This document shows positions 1-9,370 of a stretch of DNA of 13,834 bases, piece after piece. Source of the stretch: Kiritimatiellia bacterium (GTDB lineage: Bacteria; Verrucomicrobiota; Kiritimatiellia; JAAZAB01); assembly GCA_018400335.1 (NCBI GenBank), contig JAGYMT010000013.1:1-13834 (forward strand), in the 5' to 3' direction. How positions within the stretch are numbered: the first letter of the stretch is position 1; every line of letters starts with the position of its first letter. The notes below the pieces were generated by a model that did no database searches, was not told the DNA's origin, and saw nothing but the letters and a program-made list of their open reading frames with translations. Made by a program: the position numbers and the translations under genes.

Positions 1-519
1 TCTATTTATGTTGTACTTCTTGGAAAAATTCTGAGCGTATCCGGAAGCGTTTTTTTCCTTCCATGCATCGGACGTCTCATTGATGGAATGCTTCGCGAAT
101 GGATTTTCGGCCAAGCCGCGGCGGGCAAAGTCCACCGACGACCTGAGCCGGTCGCGAGAATCGCCGCGCGCGCGATCTAGTTGCCATGCGACACGATCAT
201 AATCCTCCGGGCGCAACAGGCGCCAGAGCGCGGCGCCGACAAACGCAACGGCCAGCGCTCCCGCAAGCGCAGTGAACGGCAGGCGCCACGCGCCGGCGAT
301 ATCCGCGAAACGATCAAGCGCGCACGCGATGACGACCACGGATACGCACGTGAGAACGCCACGCGAAACGATACCGCCGGCGCCCCATCGCGCCCCAGCC
401 CTTGCAAAGTCTTTCAGAGCGCTTCGTATTTCAAGCGGCAGAGACGGTGGCAACGCCACCCGCGGCGGTCGTGAAAGCCGTTTTTTGCGCGCCACATTGC
501 CGAATAATTTGATGATCAT
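1..519 (-). CDS. DUF4175-like membrane protein, N-terminal part (cut by window edge)
   Basis: An open frame runs from an ATG at 519 to the window edge with no stop, giving the first 173 residues. Two hydrophobic stretches, about residues 54-69 and 81-99, look like a membrane hairpin after a basic N-terminus (ARKKR at 10-14). They are followed by a charged helix with LRPEDYDRVAWQLDRA at 102-117 and SRDRLRSSVDFA at 121-132. This resembles the 'hydrophobic pair, then ER-paired RL..A.. helix' start of the DUF4175-type proteins that often close MoxR/BatA operons in PVC and other Gram-negative bacteria; the name is an inference from position and pattern. The start lies 10 bases after the stop of the upstream VWA gene, so the two are probably co-transcribed. 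The Shine-Dalgarno sequence is weak (GAGAA). There is no other Met in the visible part, which supports this start. The rest of the gene, usually long in this family, lies outside the window. Confidence 0.72.
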   Translation of the reverse strand, partial: MIIKLFGNVARKKRLSRPPRVALPPSLPLEIRSALKDFARAGARWGAGGIVSRGVLTCVSVVVIACALDRFADIAGAWRLPFTALAGALAVAFVGAALWRLLRPEDYDRVAWQLDRARGDSRDRLRSSVDFARRGLAENPFAKHSINETSDAWKEKNASGYAQNFSKKYNINR

Positions 520-529
520 ATATGTGTTC

Positions 530-3148
530 TCAGATGGCCATTCCCGCCAGTTTACGGAACACCCAATGGACCGCCAGCAACAGGATGATGGCGACCAGAA
601 CCGACGGATGCCCGCCCGCCGGAAACGTCATGGCTTCGGATATCCTCTGCGTATGCGGACGGACCCCCTCCATCATCGAGACGGCATCCGTGGCACGAAA
701 ATAGCGCCCAGACGCTTTAGCCGCAAGGCTCTTCAAAAAGCCCTCATCGAACTCATGAAACAGGCTTTCCATGTTCGGATTGTCGGCAACCTGGAAAGTC
801 GCTGATTTGCCGTCCACGCTCACTTGAGCCTGCAATGCATTCGGCTGCAGGATTCCGATTCTGTTATTCACGCCCGAACGCAGCGGAATCGGCGAAACCG
901 CGCCATCAGCGGTCGCATGATCAGCGCCCTGGCCGAGCGCCAGCAACAGGTTTTCCGAGCCGAACACCGGCATGGGCGGGTAACAGGCGGGTTGATCGGG
1001 ATCGCTCCAAAGGCTGGTCGCCAATTCGCCCAGCAAACCATCGAGCAGACGATCCATGCCCGGCGCCAGATTATATTCACGCATAGGATACATGCCCCTA
1101 AGCCCCCAGAAGACCGCCTTGCCTCGTCCGTAAAATCCCAACGAACATACAGGTGTCCCGTCATCAGACTCCACCAACGCAACATCCTGCGCAGGCACGC
1201 CGAAAACATTCTCGGGTCGGCCCATGTCCGCGAAACGGCGCGCCGATCTTGCTCCATCATAATCCAGTTTCATCATCGGCAAATCGCGCGCGGCGGCAGT
1301 CATGCGGACCTTGCCGGAAGGACTAATCTTTCCCCCGGAATCCCATCCGAAACGCGATGCCAGCGCGGCCTGGTATCCGCCATCGCCATTCGGCAAAATC
1401 AGAAGACTCGCGCCATTTTCAGTCACCAATCGGAACAAAACTTCGGCATCGGCATCGGAAAAACCTTCAAACACGGGATCCTGGAGAACAACTACCTGGC
1501 GCCCCGCCCATTGTTCAAGGGTGGACGGCACAGCATCGCCCGCATGCCCGCGCCGCGGCTTGCGACCGCCGGTGAACAATGCTTTCCGCCTGAGCCCCAT
1601 ACGATCAAGAGCCAGCCGGAAATAAGCGACATCCCAGTCCGGATATAACCCGATCCACAGCAATTCGGGCATCCTATCCACTGCATCAATGGCGAAACCA
1701 ACAGTATTATTATCCGGACGATAATCTCCCTCAACTTCGCAATCCAGTCGGAGAAAATGCCTTCCGGGGGACGGCGCGGTCCATGGGATTCTCACAGTCA
1801 TGATTTCATCGCCTTTAGCGGCCAAAGGCATTTTCACGGGCTCCGATTTATCGCCTGACAGCTTAAGCGCAAATGCATTCGTCATGCCGGGCTGGGTCTT
1901 AAGCGTCACATCGATATTCACGGCGCGCCCCGCGCGCGCAAGGCTCGGCGCGCTCCAATCCAGAATGGCGAAATCCGGCCCATCGGGGGGCGGAAAGCCT
2001 ACGCCCGCCACCAACAGCTCAATTCCCTCCCGATCGAGCCGGGTTATTATCTCTTCCCGCTCGTCCGCATTGTGTCCGCCGTCCGAAAAAATCGCCACGT
2101 GAGACACCTTTTCATTCTCGTAAAAGTCCAGTCCCTTTTCAATGGCCTGATACAGATCGGTCTCCCGGGGATTATCGGTCGCGGGCGCGAAGATCGTAAC
2201 TTCGGACGGAAGTCGCGCGGCAAGCGCCGAGGCGGCGTCAGCGCGGGTAAATGATTCGATTTCAGCCATCATGGCGCCCAAATCGCTTTTCCTGGCATCG
2301 AAAAAAGCCTCATCCTCGCTATTCCGCACTACTACCAGGTGGCGGCGCAACGAGTCGGCAACGCCCGGGAACGCCGTGAGATGCTCGACAGCTCTCGCTA
2401 GCGCCTGCTCCGCGTTGGAGGAAGCGCCAAGCAAAATCGCCGGAAATGACTCATCAGACGATTCGGAAGCCGGATCCATTTCATCCGCCGCCGACAAGAG
2501 AGCAATAAGCAGGTCTTGAAACGCCTTGACAGGAATGACCGAATCCGGAGATATTTCGCTCTCAGGCGGAGACTCCTGCCGTGTCCGGATGACCTCATCC
2601 AGCATGGCGTTCCACCGGATATAGCCGTCGCGAATCCAGCGCGCCGCATCGTGAATTATCCTGGCGTCATCCTGGCCGAAAGGAATGCCCTGGCCGGCCT
2701 GGCCGCCAAGGCGAGAAAGAGCATCAACCCATCGAACGGAGCCGGCGCCCGCTTCCTCGATATCCGAGGCGAGTCGCGCGGCCGTTACGTTACGCCCCAA
2801 GATTGCATCCGGTTGACGCAGCGCAAGCGCGTCGAGTTTATCCGAAAGATCTCGACAGCCAAGCAAAGCGCTCATGCTTTCCGATGAGTCAAGAACGGCA
2901 AGAATGCGACACGGCTCATCCCTTGTTGTTATTTTCACCAGAACCGGCCGCCATGCAGCCCAGGCGGACAAGACCATGATCAGCGTCAGCGTCCAGGGCA
3001 GGCAACGCGAAAAGAATCCAGCGCGCCTTCTCCTTTCAGCCGTAAGCCAGAAATGCGCCGCGACAAGAGCTATTGCAAGCATCAGCAACACGACCCAAAA
3101 GGGCGCCCCGCCGTCTCCGTAGACCAACCATTTTGTTTCTATCGGCAT
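530..3148 (-). CDS. Large inner-membrane VWA-domain protein with amidotransferase-like domain
   Basis: This 872-residue protein has two N-terminal membrane segments (about 17-35 and 50-68) and one near the C-terminus (about 848-866), so the bulk should lie outside the inner membrane. A von Willebrand factor A domain begins right after the second segment. Its metal-site motif DSSES (87-91) is intact, and the second loop is SDGGHN at 355-360. The two motifs are about 268 residues apart, against roughly 100 in an ordinary VWA domain, so an insertion of about 160 residues is likely. Residues about 395-490 look like a CARDB-type beta-sandwich (RAVNIDVTLKT, DNNTVGFAID). Residues about 494-705 look like a glutamine-amidotransferase-like Rossmann domain (VVVLQDPVFEGFSD, SLLILPNGDGG, FYGRGKAVFWGLRG) without a visible catalytic Cys. 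It starts 13 bases after the BatA-like gene, with GGGTAAG upstream. Its probable role is a MoxR client in an envelope complex; the substrate is unknown. Confidence 0.88.
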   Translation of the reverse strand: MPIETKWLVYGDGGAPFWVVLLMLAIALVAAHFWLTAERRRRAGFFSRCLPWTLTLIMVLSAWAAWRPVLVKITTRDEPCRILAVLDSSESMSALLGCRDLSDKLDALALRQPDAILGRNVTAARLASDIEEAGAGSVRWVDALSRLGGQAGQGIPFGQDDARIIHDAARWIRDGYIRWNAMLDEVIRTRQESPPESEISPDSVIPVKAFQDLLIALLSAADEMDPASESSDESFPAILLGASSNAEQALARAVEHLTAFPGVADSLRRHLVVVRNSEDEAFFDARKSDLGAMMAEIESFTRADAASALAARLPSEVTIFAPATDNPRETDLYQAIEKGLDFYENEKVSHVAIFSDGGHNADEREEIITRLDREGIELLVAGVGFPPPDGPDFAILDWSAPSLARAGRAVNIDVTLKTQPGMTNAFALKLSGDKSEPVKMPLAAKGDEIMTVRIPWTAPSPGRHFLRLDCEVEGDYRPDNNTVGFAIDAVDRMPELLWIGLYPDWDVAYFRLALDRMGLRRKALFTGGRKPRRGHAGDAVPSTLEQWAGRQVVVLQDPVFEGFSDADAEVLFRLVTENGASLLILPNGDGGYQAALASRFGWDSGGKISPSGKVRMTAAARDLPMMKLDYDGARSARRFADMGRPENVFGVPAQDVALVESDDGTPVCSLGFYGRGKAVFWGLRGMYPMREYNLAPGMDRLLDGLLGELATSLWSDPDQPACYPPMPVFGSENLLLALGQGADHATADGAVSPIPLRSGVNNRIGILQPNALQAQVSVDGKSATFQVADNPNMESLFHEFDEGFLKSLAAKASGRYFRATDAVSMMEGVRPHTQRISEAMTFPAGGHPSVLVAIILLLAVHWVFRKLAGMAI

Positions 3149-3161
3149 GGAACTTACCCGC

Positions 3162-5339
3162 TCACGTAAAAAAACGCCTGCTCAACCACATTTCCAGCAA
3201 CAGCCCGATCATCAGCGCAGCCGCGATTAAAGGGCTCCAAGGGCGTCCCTGGTAACGACCTCCCAGATGTTTCACCAAATCCGACTCTTGATCAAAAAGC
3301 TCCACCCCGCAAGCGGTCTCAAAAGCGGAACGCATTGCGGGACCCATCGTTCTAACGTCGGAATCGCCGGGATCGCCACGGACGTGGTAGAGCCTGCCGG
3401 GCAAATCTCCTGCTGCGTCAGTCCTCACTTCGTAATCTCCAGGCAGCTCCGTCTTGTCAAAGCGAACAAACGATCTGCCGCCGGCACGCACGGCTGAAAC
3501 AGTTTCCGCGCCGCCATCGGGACGAATCACTTTCGCGCGATCAGCGTCAACGGCGGAGATGATCGGCGCGCCCGGCGCAAGATTTCGTGGAAACGCGCTG
3601 CGGCACAATGCTTGATTGGCGAGACTGATCAGCATGACGGGAAACCCGGCATGGACGGACATCGAGTGCCAGTCCGAGCCGAACCCCGCCGTCCACAGCA
3701 ACACGTAGCCGCGTCCGATTCGACGCTCCGCGAGCAAAGGCGAATTATCGGTGAGACTTAGAAGAACGCGAGCGCCTTCCGCCAATGAATCCGGCATTGT
3801 TCGATAATGATTATAGAAGCGCGGACTGCCGAGGTTGGCGCCCCCGGCGGATTCCAGGTCTATCCAGAATGGGTCATCGCCCGTTTCCACGTAGCAATGC
3901 TCGTAGCGCTCAGGATCAATCGGCCCGGATCCCGGCGCGTCAATGAGCATGGGCGCAAGGCCCGCGAAAGATTGATTAAAGCGCTCATGATCCGCATCAG
4001 GTCCCGGCGCCAGGATAACGGTTCCTCCGCGCGCCACGTAGGAATTGACGGCATCCAGAGCCTCCGCCGGCATGGAAGCCACGTCCAGGAGAATAAGAAG
4101 AGCAGCCCCGTCGAGACTCTCCGCGTTGATCTGTTCCGGAATCTGGCCCACCAGCTCGACGGAAAAAGGCGATTCATTCGACAACTCATCATCAGCGCCC
4201 GGCGCCCCATGCGCTACTTCACCCTTTGCCTGATTATCGAGGGCAAGGCCCAACCATGCGCGCGGATTCTCGAAGCCCCGCTTCATGACGGCTATATCCT
4301 GAGCTGCCAGCACCACCAGGCGATTCTTGACTGAAAAGGAACGGCTGATCACGTTGTCCGCGGCCAGGTCGTCCCCGGGCAACCTGACGACAAGGGTGTT
4401 TTCACCGGACGGCAGAGCTAGCGCGAAAGTGACGGTTCTTTCGCCGTTCGCGAGGGCAAGAGGCTCCTCCCGCAACAGCCGCCCCTTGGAATCGGTGACC
4501 GACACACGGGTCTCGGCTGTTTCATCGTCGCCGTAGTATCCGACGGTCAGCCGGAAGCTGGTCGGCTGAAGAGCCAGCAGGACGTCGCCGCCGGGAGACA
4601 GGTCGAACACGCCGAAATTGCGCGCACCGGCTTCGTGAAAACGAAGAGCGAACACCGACACACCCTGCCGGCCCAGTTCGCGAAAAAACGGCGACAAAAC
4701 GGAAGGCTCTGAAAAATCGCGAAGCCCGAAGCCCGAAAGAATATACAGCTCCTTTCCCTGGAACGGACTAGACCGAAACAATTCAGCCGCCTTGCGCAGA
4801 GCCGATTCCGCCGCGATCCGCCCTGATTCCGCGGCGCAGCCGGCGAGCAACTCCTCGACTCGTTCCGCGCGAACGGGAAAACGGTCGGACCGGAACGAAT
4901 TTGTCGAACCAGTCATCGGCAACAAATCCACGCGAACGGGAAACCTGCCGGCGTGAACAATTCCGCGACACACGCTCAACGCGGCATCCATGCGCGAGCC
5001 CGCGCCGAATCGGGACTGCATGCCCGCTGACGTATCCAGCAGAACAACGCGATGAGTAGCCGGAGGCGGAGCTGGAAAAGCTCCATCCCGGGGCGGATGC
5101 CACGGAGCATATGGCCTGGCGAACAGGAGCGCGGCCGCGGCAATGGCAATCGCGCGCAGGGCAATGATGAGATACTGAATCCACAGCATGTGCCGGGCGC
5201 GGGTTTCCATTACTTTTTTAAGAATGAATATGGCGCCCCATGCCGTGTTGCGCCGCTTTCTGCGGAACAGCAGGTAGATAATTATCGGCAGCGCCGCGGC
5301 AGGCAAAGCCCAGAGAAAGGGGGGCGACATCAGAATCAT
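3162..5339 (-). CDS. BatA-like membrane protein with degenerate VWA domain
   Basis: This is a 725-residue membrane protein. Residues 1-78 match the BatA N-terminal double-membrane module: SPPFLWALPAAALPIIIYLL, then RRKRR, then a second segment ending in LLFARPY. A VWA-like fold follows at about 97-235. Both metal-site motifs are altered: the first reads DTSAG (102-106) instead of DxSxS, and the second reads LSGFG (201-205) where an Asp would be expected, so metal binding is doubtful. Residues 240-335 look like a beta-sandwich (DDLAADNVISRSF). Residues about 340-580 look like an amidotransferase-like domain (LLILLDVASMP, YVARGGTVILAPG, GRGYVLLWTAGFGSDW). The last membrane helix is about 702-719. 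The start codon overlaps the stop of the DUF58 gene by four bases (ATGA), with GGAGGG about 10 bases upstream. The two products are therefore probably translationally coupled and made in matched amounts. The family assignment is firm; the exact function is not known. Confidence 0.88.
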   Translation of the reverse strand: MILMSPPFLWALPAAALPIIIYLLFRRKRRNTAWGAIFILKKVMETRARHMLWIQYLIIALRAIAIAAAALLFARPYAPWHPPRDGAFPAPPPATHRVVLLDTSAGMQSRFGAGSRMDAALSVCRGIVHAGRFPVRVDLLPMTGSTNSFRSDRFPVRAERVEELLAGCAAESGRIAAESALRKAAELFRSSPFQGKELYILSGFGLRDFSEPSVLSPFFRELGRQGVSVFALRFHEAGARNFGVFDLSPGGDVLLALQPTSFRLTVGYYGDDETAETRVSVTDSKGRLLREEPLALANGERTVTFALALPSGENTLVVRLPGDDLAADNVISRSFSVKNRLVVLAAQDIAVMKRGFENPRAWLGLALDNQAKGEVAHGAPGADDELSNESPFSVELVGQIPEQINAESLDGAALLILLDVASMPAEALDAVNSYVARGGTVILAPGPDADHERFNQSFAGLAPMLIDAPGSGPIDPERYEHCYVETGDDPFWIDLESAGGANLGSPRFYNHYRTMPDSLAEGARVLLSLTDNSPLLAERRIGRGYVLLWTAGFGSDWHSMSVHAGFPVMLISLANQALCRSAFPRNLAPGAPIISAVDADRAKVIRPDGGAETVSAVRAGGRSFVRFDKTELPGDYEVRTDAAGDLPGRLYHVRGDPGDSDVRTMGPAMRSAFETACGVELFDQESDLVKHLGGRYQGRPWSPLIAAALMIGLLLEMWLSRRFFT

Positions 5340-6250
5340 CTCGTAAAGCCCTCCACTCTTCGGCGCAAATAGGAGAACACCGGCGCCTCGTACGCCTCCT
5401 CGCTCACGGGCAAGGCCACAAAAGCGAAATTATGCCTATGGCACGCATCCTTAAGCTCGCAAAGGTGAGCCTCGAAAGCTATCCGATATTGGCGCACGAT
5501 CAACTGCGGATCAACGACAATCACCTGCCCGCTTTCGGGATCATGAAATCGGGTTACGGCATTGAAATCAAGATCCAATTCAGTCGGATCATGGATCTGC
5601 ACGGCTATTACGTCGCTGCCGCGATAGCGCAATTGAGCCAGACGTTTGACCACCACCTCCGGTTCGTCCATAAAATCGGAAATAGCCACCGTGAGCCCTT
5701 TGCGGCGCGCCGTTGAAGCGCATTCGGAGAGACCCAGCTCGAAATCCGTGCCCTCAGCCGGAGCAGCCTCGACCAGCGCCTTGAAGACACGTTGAAGATG
5801 TTGTCGCCCGCCGCCGAACGGAACATAGCCGACACGTCGTTCGCGAAATAACGAGAGAGAAAAGGAATCGCGCTGCAACATCGCAAGATAAAAGAAAATA
5901 GCGGCAACCCGAACGGCGAAGGCGTGTTTTGTCCACGAAGCGCCCCCGTAAGACATTGATCCTGAAACATCAAGGATAATACTCACCCGAGTATTCGTAA
6001 GCTCCTCGTATTCGCGTATAAAAAGTCGCTCGCTTTTCCCGAAAACGCGCCAGTCAAGATACTTGAGCGAATCACCGGGGAAATACTGGCGGTGCTGAAG
6101 AAAATCCGCCGCGAACCCCTTGAGTGGCGATTTACCCGATCCCGCGAGCATGCCCTCCACGCGTAGCCGCGAAAACAATTCCAGCCGGCGAATGCGGTCG
6201 GCCATATCACCGCCAAGCAAGTCGGAAAAATTGTCGCTCGTTTTGTCCAT
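5336..6250 (-). CDS. DUF58 domain protein (VWA-like partner of MoxR)
   Basis: This 304-residue soluble protein has no membrane segment. The DUF58 signature is clear: SPLKGFAADFLQHRQYFPGD at 41-60, SLKYLDWRVFGKSERLFIRE at 61-80, then a VWA-like domain with an intact metal-site motif DVSGSMS (94-100) and ISDFMDEPE at 190-198. The spacing between the two motifs is the usual one of about 97 residues. DUF58 proteins are nearly always encoded next to MoxR ATPases and are thought to be their direct partners; the biochemical role remains poorly defined. It lies 33 bases downstream of MoxR and overlaps the BatA-like gene by four bases. The ATG at 6250 has no clear Shine-Dalgarno sequence. Met16 (ATG at 6205, preceded by GGCGGTG) is a plausible alternative start and would remove a poorly conserved leader. 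Confidence 0.93.
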   Translation of the reverse strand: MDKTSDNFSDLLGGDMADRIRRLELFSRLRVEGMLAGSGKSPLKGFAADFLQHRQYFPGDSLKYLDWRVFGKSERLFIREYEELTNTRVSIILDVSGSMSYGGASWTKHAFAVRVAAIFFYLAMLQRDSFSLSLFRERRVGYVPFGGGRQHLQRVFKALVEAAPAEGTDFELGLSECASTARRKGLTVAISDFMDEPEVVVKRLAQLRYRGSDVIAVQIHDPTELDLDFNAVTRFHDPESGQVIVVDPQLIVRQYRIAFEAHLCELKDACHRHNFAFVALPVSEEAYEAPVFSYLRRRVEGFTR

Positions 6251-6283
6251 GATGTGGCTGGAGGCCGGGAAGAATCCGGCAGC

Positions 6284-7300
6284 CTATTCCTTCACTATCT
6301 CCAGAATCATATCTATCATTTTTGATGACGTGATGCCGTCCGCTTCGGCCGCGAAGTTCACTATTATGCGGTGGGCGAGCACGGGATGCGCCACATCGCG
6401 TATATCCTCGGCGGCGACATGCGTGTTGCCCCGCATGAACGCGCGGGCCTTGGCGCCAAGAATAAGGTACTGGCCGGCTCTCGGTCCGGCCCCCCATTGC
6501 AGATATTTGCGGATGAAGTCCGGAATAACGCCTTCCCCCTCTTCTCCTCGCCGGAGTCGGCTGCAGCGAACGATCCGCGAAACATACCTCACCAACGGCT
6601 CGCTTATCGGGATTTCCCGCACGACGTGTATAAGCTTCAGGATATCGGAGCCATCGAGGATCGGAGAAATGTTCACCGAGCGATTCGCCGTGGTCCTGTT
6701 GAGGATGTCCACCTCCTCGTCCGCCTCGGGATAGTCCACCCAGAGAAAGAACATGAAGCGATCCTGCTGCGCCTCGGGCAGCGGATACGTGCCCTCCTGC
6801 TCGATGGGATTTTGCGTGGCAAGCACGAAAAACGGCTCTTCCAGGCGATAGGTCTTGTTTCCCACGGTGACGCTGTGCTCCTGCATGGCTTCGAGAAGCG
6901 CCGCCTGCGTCTTGGGCGGGGTGCGGTTAATTTCATCGGCCAGGATCATGTTGGCGAACAATGGCCCCTCGACGAATCGGAAGCCCTTGCTTCCGTCAGC
7001 CCTGCTCTCCAGAACCTCAGACCCCGTAATATCAGAAGGCATCAGGTCGGGCGTGAACTGAACGCGCCTGTACTTCATCGCGAGCACCCGCGAAAGCGTG
7101 CTCACCATGAGAGTCTTGGCCAAACCAGGCACGCCCATCATCAAGCAATGGCCGCCGGAGAAAATGCTCATCATAAGACGATCCATCACCTCGCTCTGGC
7201 CGACAATTATTTTCCCGACCTCCTCGCGCGCCTTGATGACCTTTTCCGTCAATTCATCGAAATCGCGCTTGTCCACCTTGATTGTTTCGGCATCAGACAT
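6284..7300 (-). CDS. MoxR-family AAA+ ATPase
   Basis: This 338-residue cytoplasmic ATPase is full length for the family. Walker A is GVPGLAKT (56-63), Walker B is ILADEINR (119-126), sensor 1 is ATQNPIEQEG (161-170), and the arginine region is AQQDRF (177-182). The C-terminal lid has the family pattern GAGPRAGQYL (270-279), which carries the sensor-2 Arg, and FMRGNTHVAAEDI (288-300). MoxR proteins act as chaperone-like ATPases that help VWA proteins mature or take up metal. The DUF58, BatA-like and VWA genes directly downstream are the natural clients. The start has GGGAGAG 7-13 bases upstream. The gene begins 31 bases after the stop of the upstream secreted protein, so it is probably read from the same transcript, although a separate promoter inside that gene cannot be excluded. 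All catalytic motifs are intact. Confidence 0.96.
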   Translation of the reverse strand: MSDAETIKVDKRDFDELTEKVIKAREEVGKIIVGQSEVMDRLMMSIFSGGHCLMMGVPGLAKTLMVSTLSRVLAMKYRRVQFTPDLMPSDITGSEVLESRADGSKGFRFVEGPLFANMILADEINRTPPKTQAALLEAMQEHSVTVGNKTYRLEEPFFVLATQNPIEQEGTYPLPEAQQDRFMFFLWVDYPEADEEVDILNRTTANRSVNISPILDGSDILKLIHVVREIPISEPLVRYVSRIVRCSRLRRGEEGEGVIPDFIRKYLQWGAGPRAGQYLILGAKARAFMRGNTHVAAEDIRDVAHPVLAHRIIVNFAAEADGITSSKMIDMILEIVKE

Positions 7301-7331
7301 ACCTTCTCTCCCGTGATGATTTCGTTCACTC

Positions 7332-9353
7332 TCACTTCAGATCCTGCGCGGCATAGCGCACAATATTTTGATACAACTTCGGCCATTCCGCCCATAGTCG
7401 GACGTGCGGCTTGCCCGGAAAATCCTCCTCGCATCCGAACGGGTTTATCGTCACGGCCATGGTGATCTGGTCGCCTGATCGCTGTTCGACGATGAAAGGC
7501 TTGTCGCCGACCTTCATCAGCACTTTTGCCGAGCTGTTTGTCTTCAGGGAGACGTCGTGATAGAAGTGCAGCCAGGGGAGCTGAGCGAGGTCAATGCCGC
7601 GAAATATCGGATGATCCTTGTTCTCCGGCGGCTGAAGCTGGAGCGGACCGCGCCGGAGGTTATTGGGCTCCGGACGGATCGGATAGTATTCATTGACGCC
7701 ATGCTCCGGATATTCGTAAGTGAAGGCAAAGTTGCCGCCGCTGATCACCAAGCCGCCGCCGGCCTTGAGCCAAGGAACCAGGATGGAAGCGCCCACGCGC
7801 TTGAACTCCCTGTCCTGAATGTTTGAGAAAAGAAGCACGCGATGATCGAACAGCCTTTCATAATCGTATGGAAAATCGCCCAGCCCGTTCTGCGGCGGGG
7901 AATTGCCGACGCAATATCCGATTTCCAGTTTTGCGTTCGGGATAGCGCGCGCAACCTCGGTTAGTCCAAGCCGGTAAGTGCCGATCCCGAAAATGCCGAA
8001 GACGTTGAAAGCGCCGCGGTTTATCGTCAGCCCCGCCGGAGCCTCAGGCACATCGGGATTGTGAATCCGCACGGGAAAGCTCTTAAGGGGCCGCCCCTGC
8101 CCCAGCAGGCCGGCCTCGTTAACCTTGAGCATGGCGCCGCCGGCGAAGAACTTGCCGTATTCGTATTTCCTTGCGCTTCCATCAGGAAGCTCTACCAAAG
8201 CCGTCACATTAAAGACCAGCGGATCCTTGCATGCCAGTTGAGTCTCGACGCGGCCCCTTGCCGGCTGAACGGCGAGTCCGTCTATGATCACCGGATCCAT
8301 CTCTACCCGTCCCGGCTCGCCCGCCAGGTCGTGCTCGATTTCGGTCGTAAAAGTCACGCGGGCCGCGGGCTCATAGGAAGCCGTCACGCGGTATTCGACG
8401 GACACCACGCCGTCTTCATTGCGCGGGATCATCTCGCAAACAAAGTGCTCGTTGGCATGATCCACGCTTGCGAGGCCTATGACCGGAAGAATGTAGATTC
8501 GCCCTTTCCAAGGCCTGTCCTTGAACGCAAGAATCGAATCGTACCACCATTCCAGAGTCTTGTTGCCGCAATTGTAAAGGGTGTCGGTGTAGTCATAATC
8601 CATAAGGTAGACGACGCCCTCGCGGCGCCCCCTGTTGATTTGCGCGGAACAGCCGTGGGTGAAATCGGCTATGTAAGGCTCACCCTGAGGCCATGCGGGA
8701 TAATCCCCCGAATTGGGACCTATGGCGCTCAGGCCGCGCCCCGTGGGTCTGATCATGTTATCATTGCAGGACCTGCTGATATAGGACACGTTGTGAATCC
8801 AGAAACTGGGCCGCTTGGCGCGTCCGTCGTTCGTATGAAACTCGAAGTCGAAACGGAAAAAGGGTTGGCCGCGCCTCATCGTAACCGTGCGGCGCATTGT
8901 CATATTGGAGAGCAGCTTGGAAATGATTCCGCTGTTGGCCGCGCCGACCCACCCCACGGTGTCGGTTTCAAAAACGACCTGAGCCTCGTCCGGACCGTTT
9001 CGGGTGATCTGGTATTTATAAGACTTGTATGCCAACTCCTGAAAGCGCCAGTCCTGCTCCCAGAAGCAGTCCATCAGCATGCCGCCGCCGCCGAACATGC
9101 GAAACTTGGCGTTTGTAGGTTCAACGATATCGTTCCCCGTGGGAGTGAAAACGAAACGGTTGATAAGAGCCTGGCGCCATGGGAGCAGATGCATGCTTAT
9201 CCACTCCGATTCCATGAGTATCGCCTCGTCACCGTCCTCGTCCGTGATAACGCTTACATGAACGCCTTCCTCGGCGGCTTGAACGCCAAGCGCCAGCATC
9301 AACGCCAGCGCTACGGAACCCATCCATTTCCGAAATCCAGTCATTTGCATCAT
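7332..9353 (-). CDS. Secreted protein: beta-sandwich N-terminus, amidotransferase-like (ThuA/GATase-like) C-terminus
   Basis: This 673-residue exported protein starts with a signal peptide of about 26 residues (basic FRK, hydrophobic core, ending GVQA before AEE). Residues about 30-435 are rich in beta strands and aromatic residues, with patterns such as MESEWISMHLLPWRQALINR (47-66), GGGGMLMDCFWEQDW (88-102) and GQPFFRFDFEFHTNDG (162-177). These recall galactose-mutarotase-like or DUF4380-type carbohydrate-binding folds; this is an inference from pattern only. Residues about 440-673 look like a class I glutamine-amidotransferase-like fold: FDHRVLLFSNIQDREF, LVPWLKAGGGLVISGGNFAF (525-544), NKDHPIFRGID, and a final helix AEWPKLYQNIVRYAAQD. 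No typical Cys nucleophile elbow is seen, so the region may bind or scaffold rather than catalyse. It lies 17 bases after the glycoside-hydrolase-like gene and 31 bases before MoxR, which suggests joint expression. The real function is unknown. Confidence 0.85.
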   Translation of the reverse strand: MMQMTGFRKWMGSVALALMLALGVQAAEEGVHVSVITDEDGDEAILMESEWISMHLLPWRQALINRFVFTPTGNDIVEPTNAKFRMFGGGGMLMDCFWEQDWRFQELAYKSYKYQITRNGPDEAQVVFETDTVGWVGAANSGIISKLLSNMTMRRTVTMRRGQPFFRFDFEFHTNDGRAKRPSFWIHNVSYISRSCNDNMIRPTGRGLSAIGPNSGDYPAWPQGEPYIADFTHGCSAQINRGRREGVVYLMDYDYTDTLYNCGNKTLEWWYDSILAFKDRPWKGRIYILPVIGLASVDHANEHFVCEMIPRNEDGVVSVEYRVTASYEPAARVTFTTEIEHDLAGEPGRVEMDPVIIDGLAVQPARGRVETQLACKDPLVFNVTALVELPDGSARKYEYGKFFAGGAMLKVNEAGLLGQGRPLKSFPVRIHNPDVPEAPAGLTINRGAFNVFGIFGIGTYRLGLTEVARAIPNAKLEIGYCVGNSPPQNGLGDFPYDYERLFDHRVLLFSNIQDREFKRVGASILVPWLKAGGGLVISGGNFAFTYEYPEHGVNEYYPIRPEPNNLRRGPLQLQPPENKDHPIFRGIDLAQLPWLHFYHDVSLKTNSSAKVLMKVGDKPFIVEQRSGDQITMAVTINPFGCEEDFPGKPHVRLWAEWPKLYQNIVRYAAQDLK

Positions 9354-9359
9354 GACGCG

Positions 9360-9366
9360 CCTCCCC
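9360..9366 (-). promoter_or_regulatory. Ribosome binding site for the secreted amidotransferase-like protein
   Basis: GGGGAGG on the minus strand lies 6 bases before the ATG at 9353. The protein begins Met-Met-Gln-Met, so several starts are possible. The spacing favours the first or second Met. The site sits inside the 17-base gap after the stop of the upstream gene. Confidence 0.7.
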
Positions 9367-9370
9367 GATC

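Noticed and set aside
6371..7465. 364-residue open frame on the plus strand
   Set aside because: It mirrors the MoxR gene, whose ATPase motifs on the minus strand are unambiguous.
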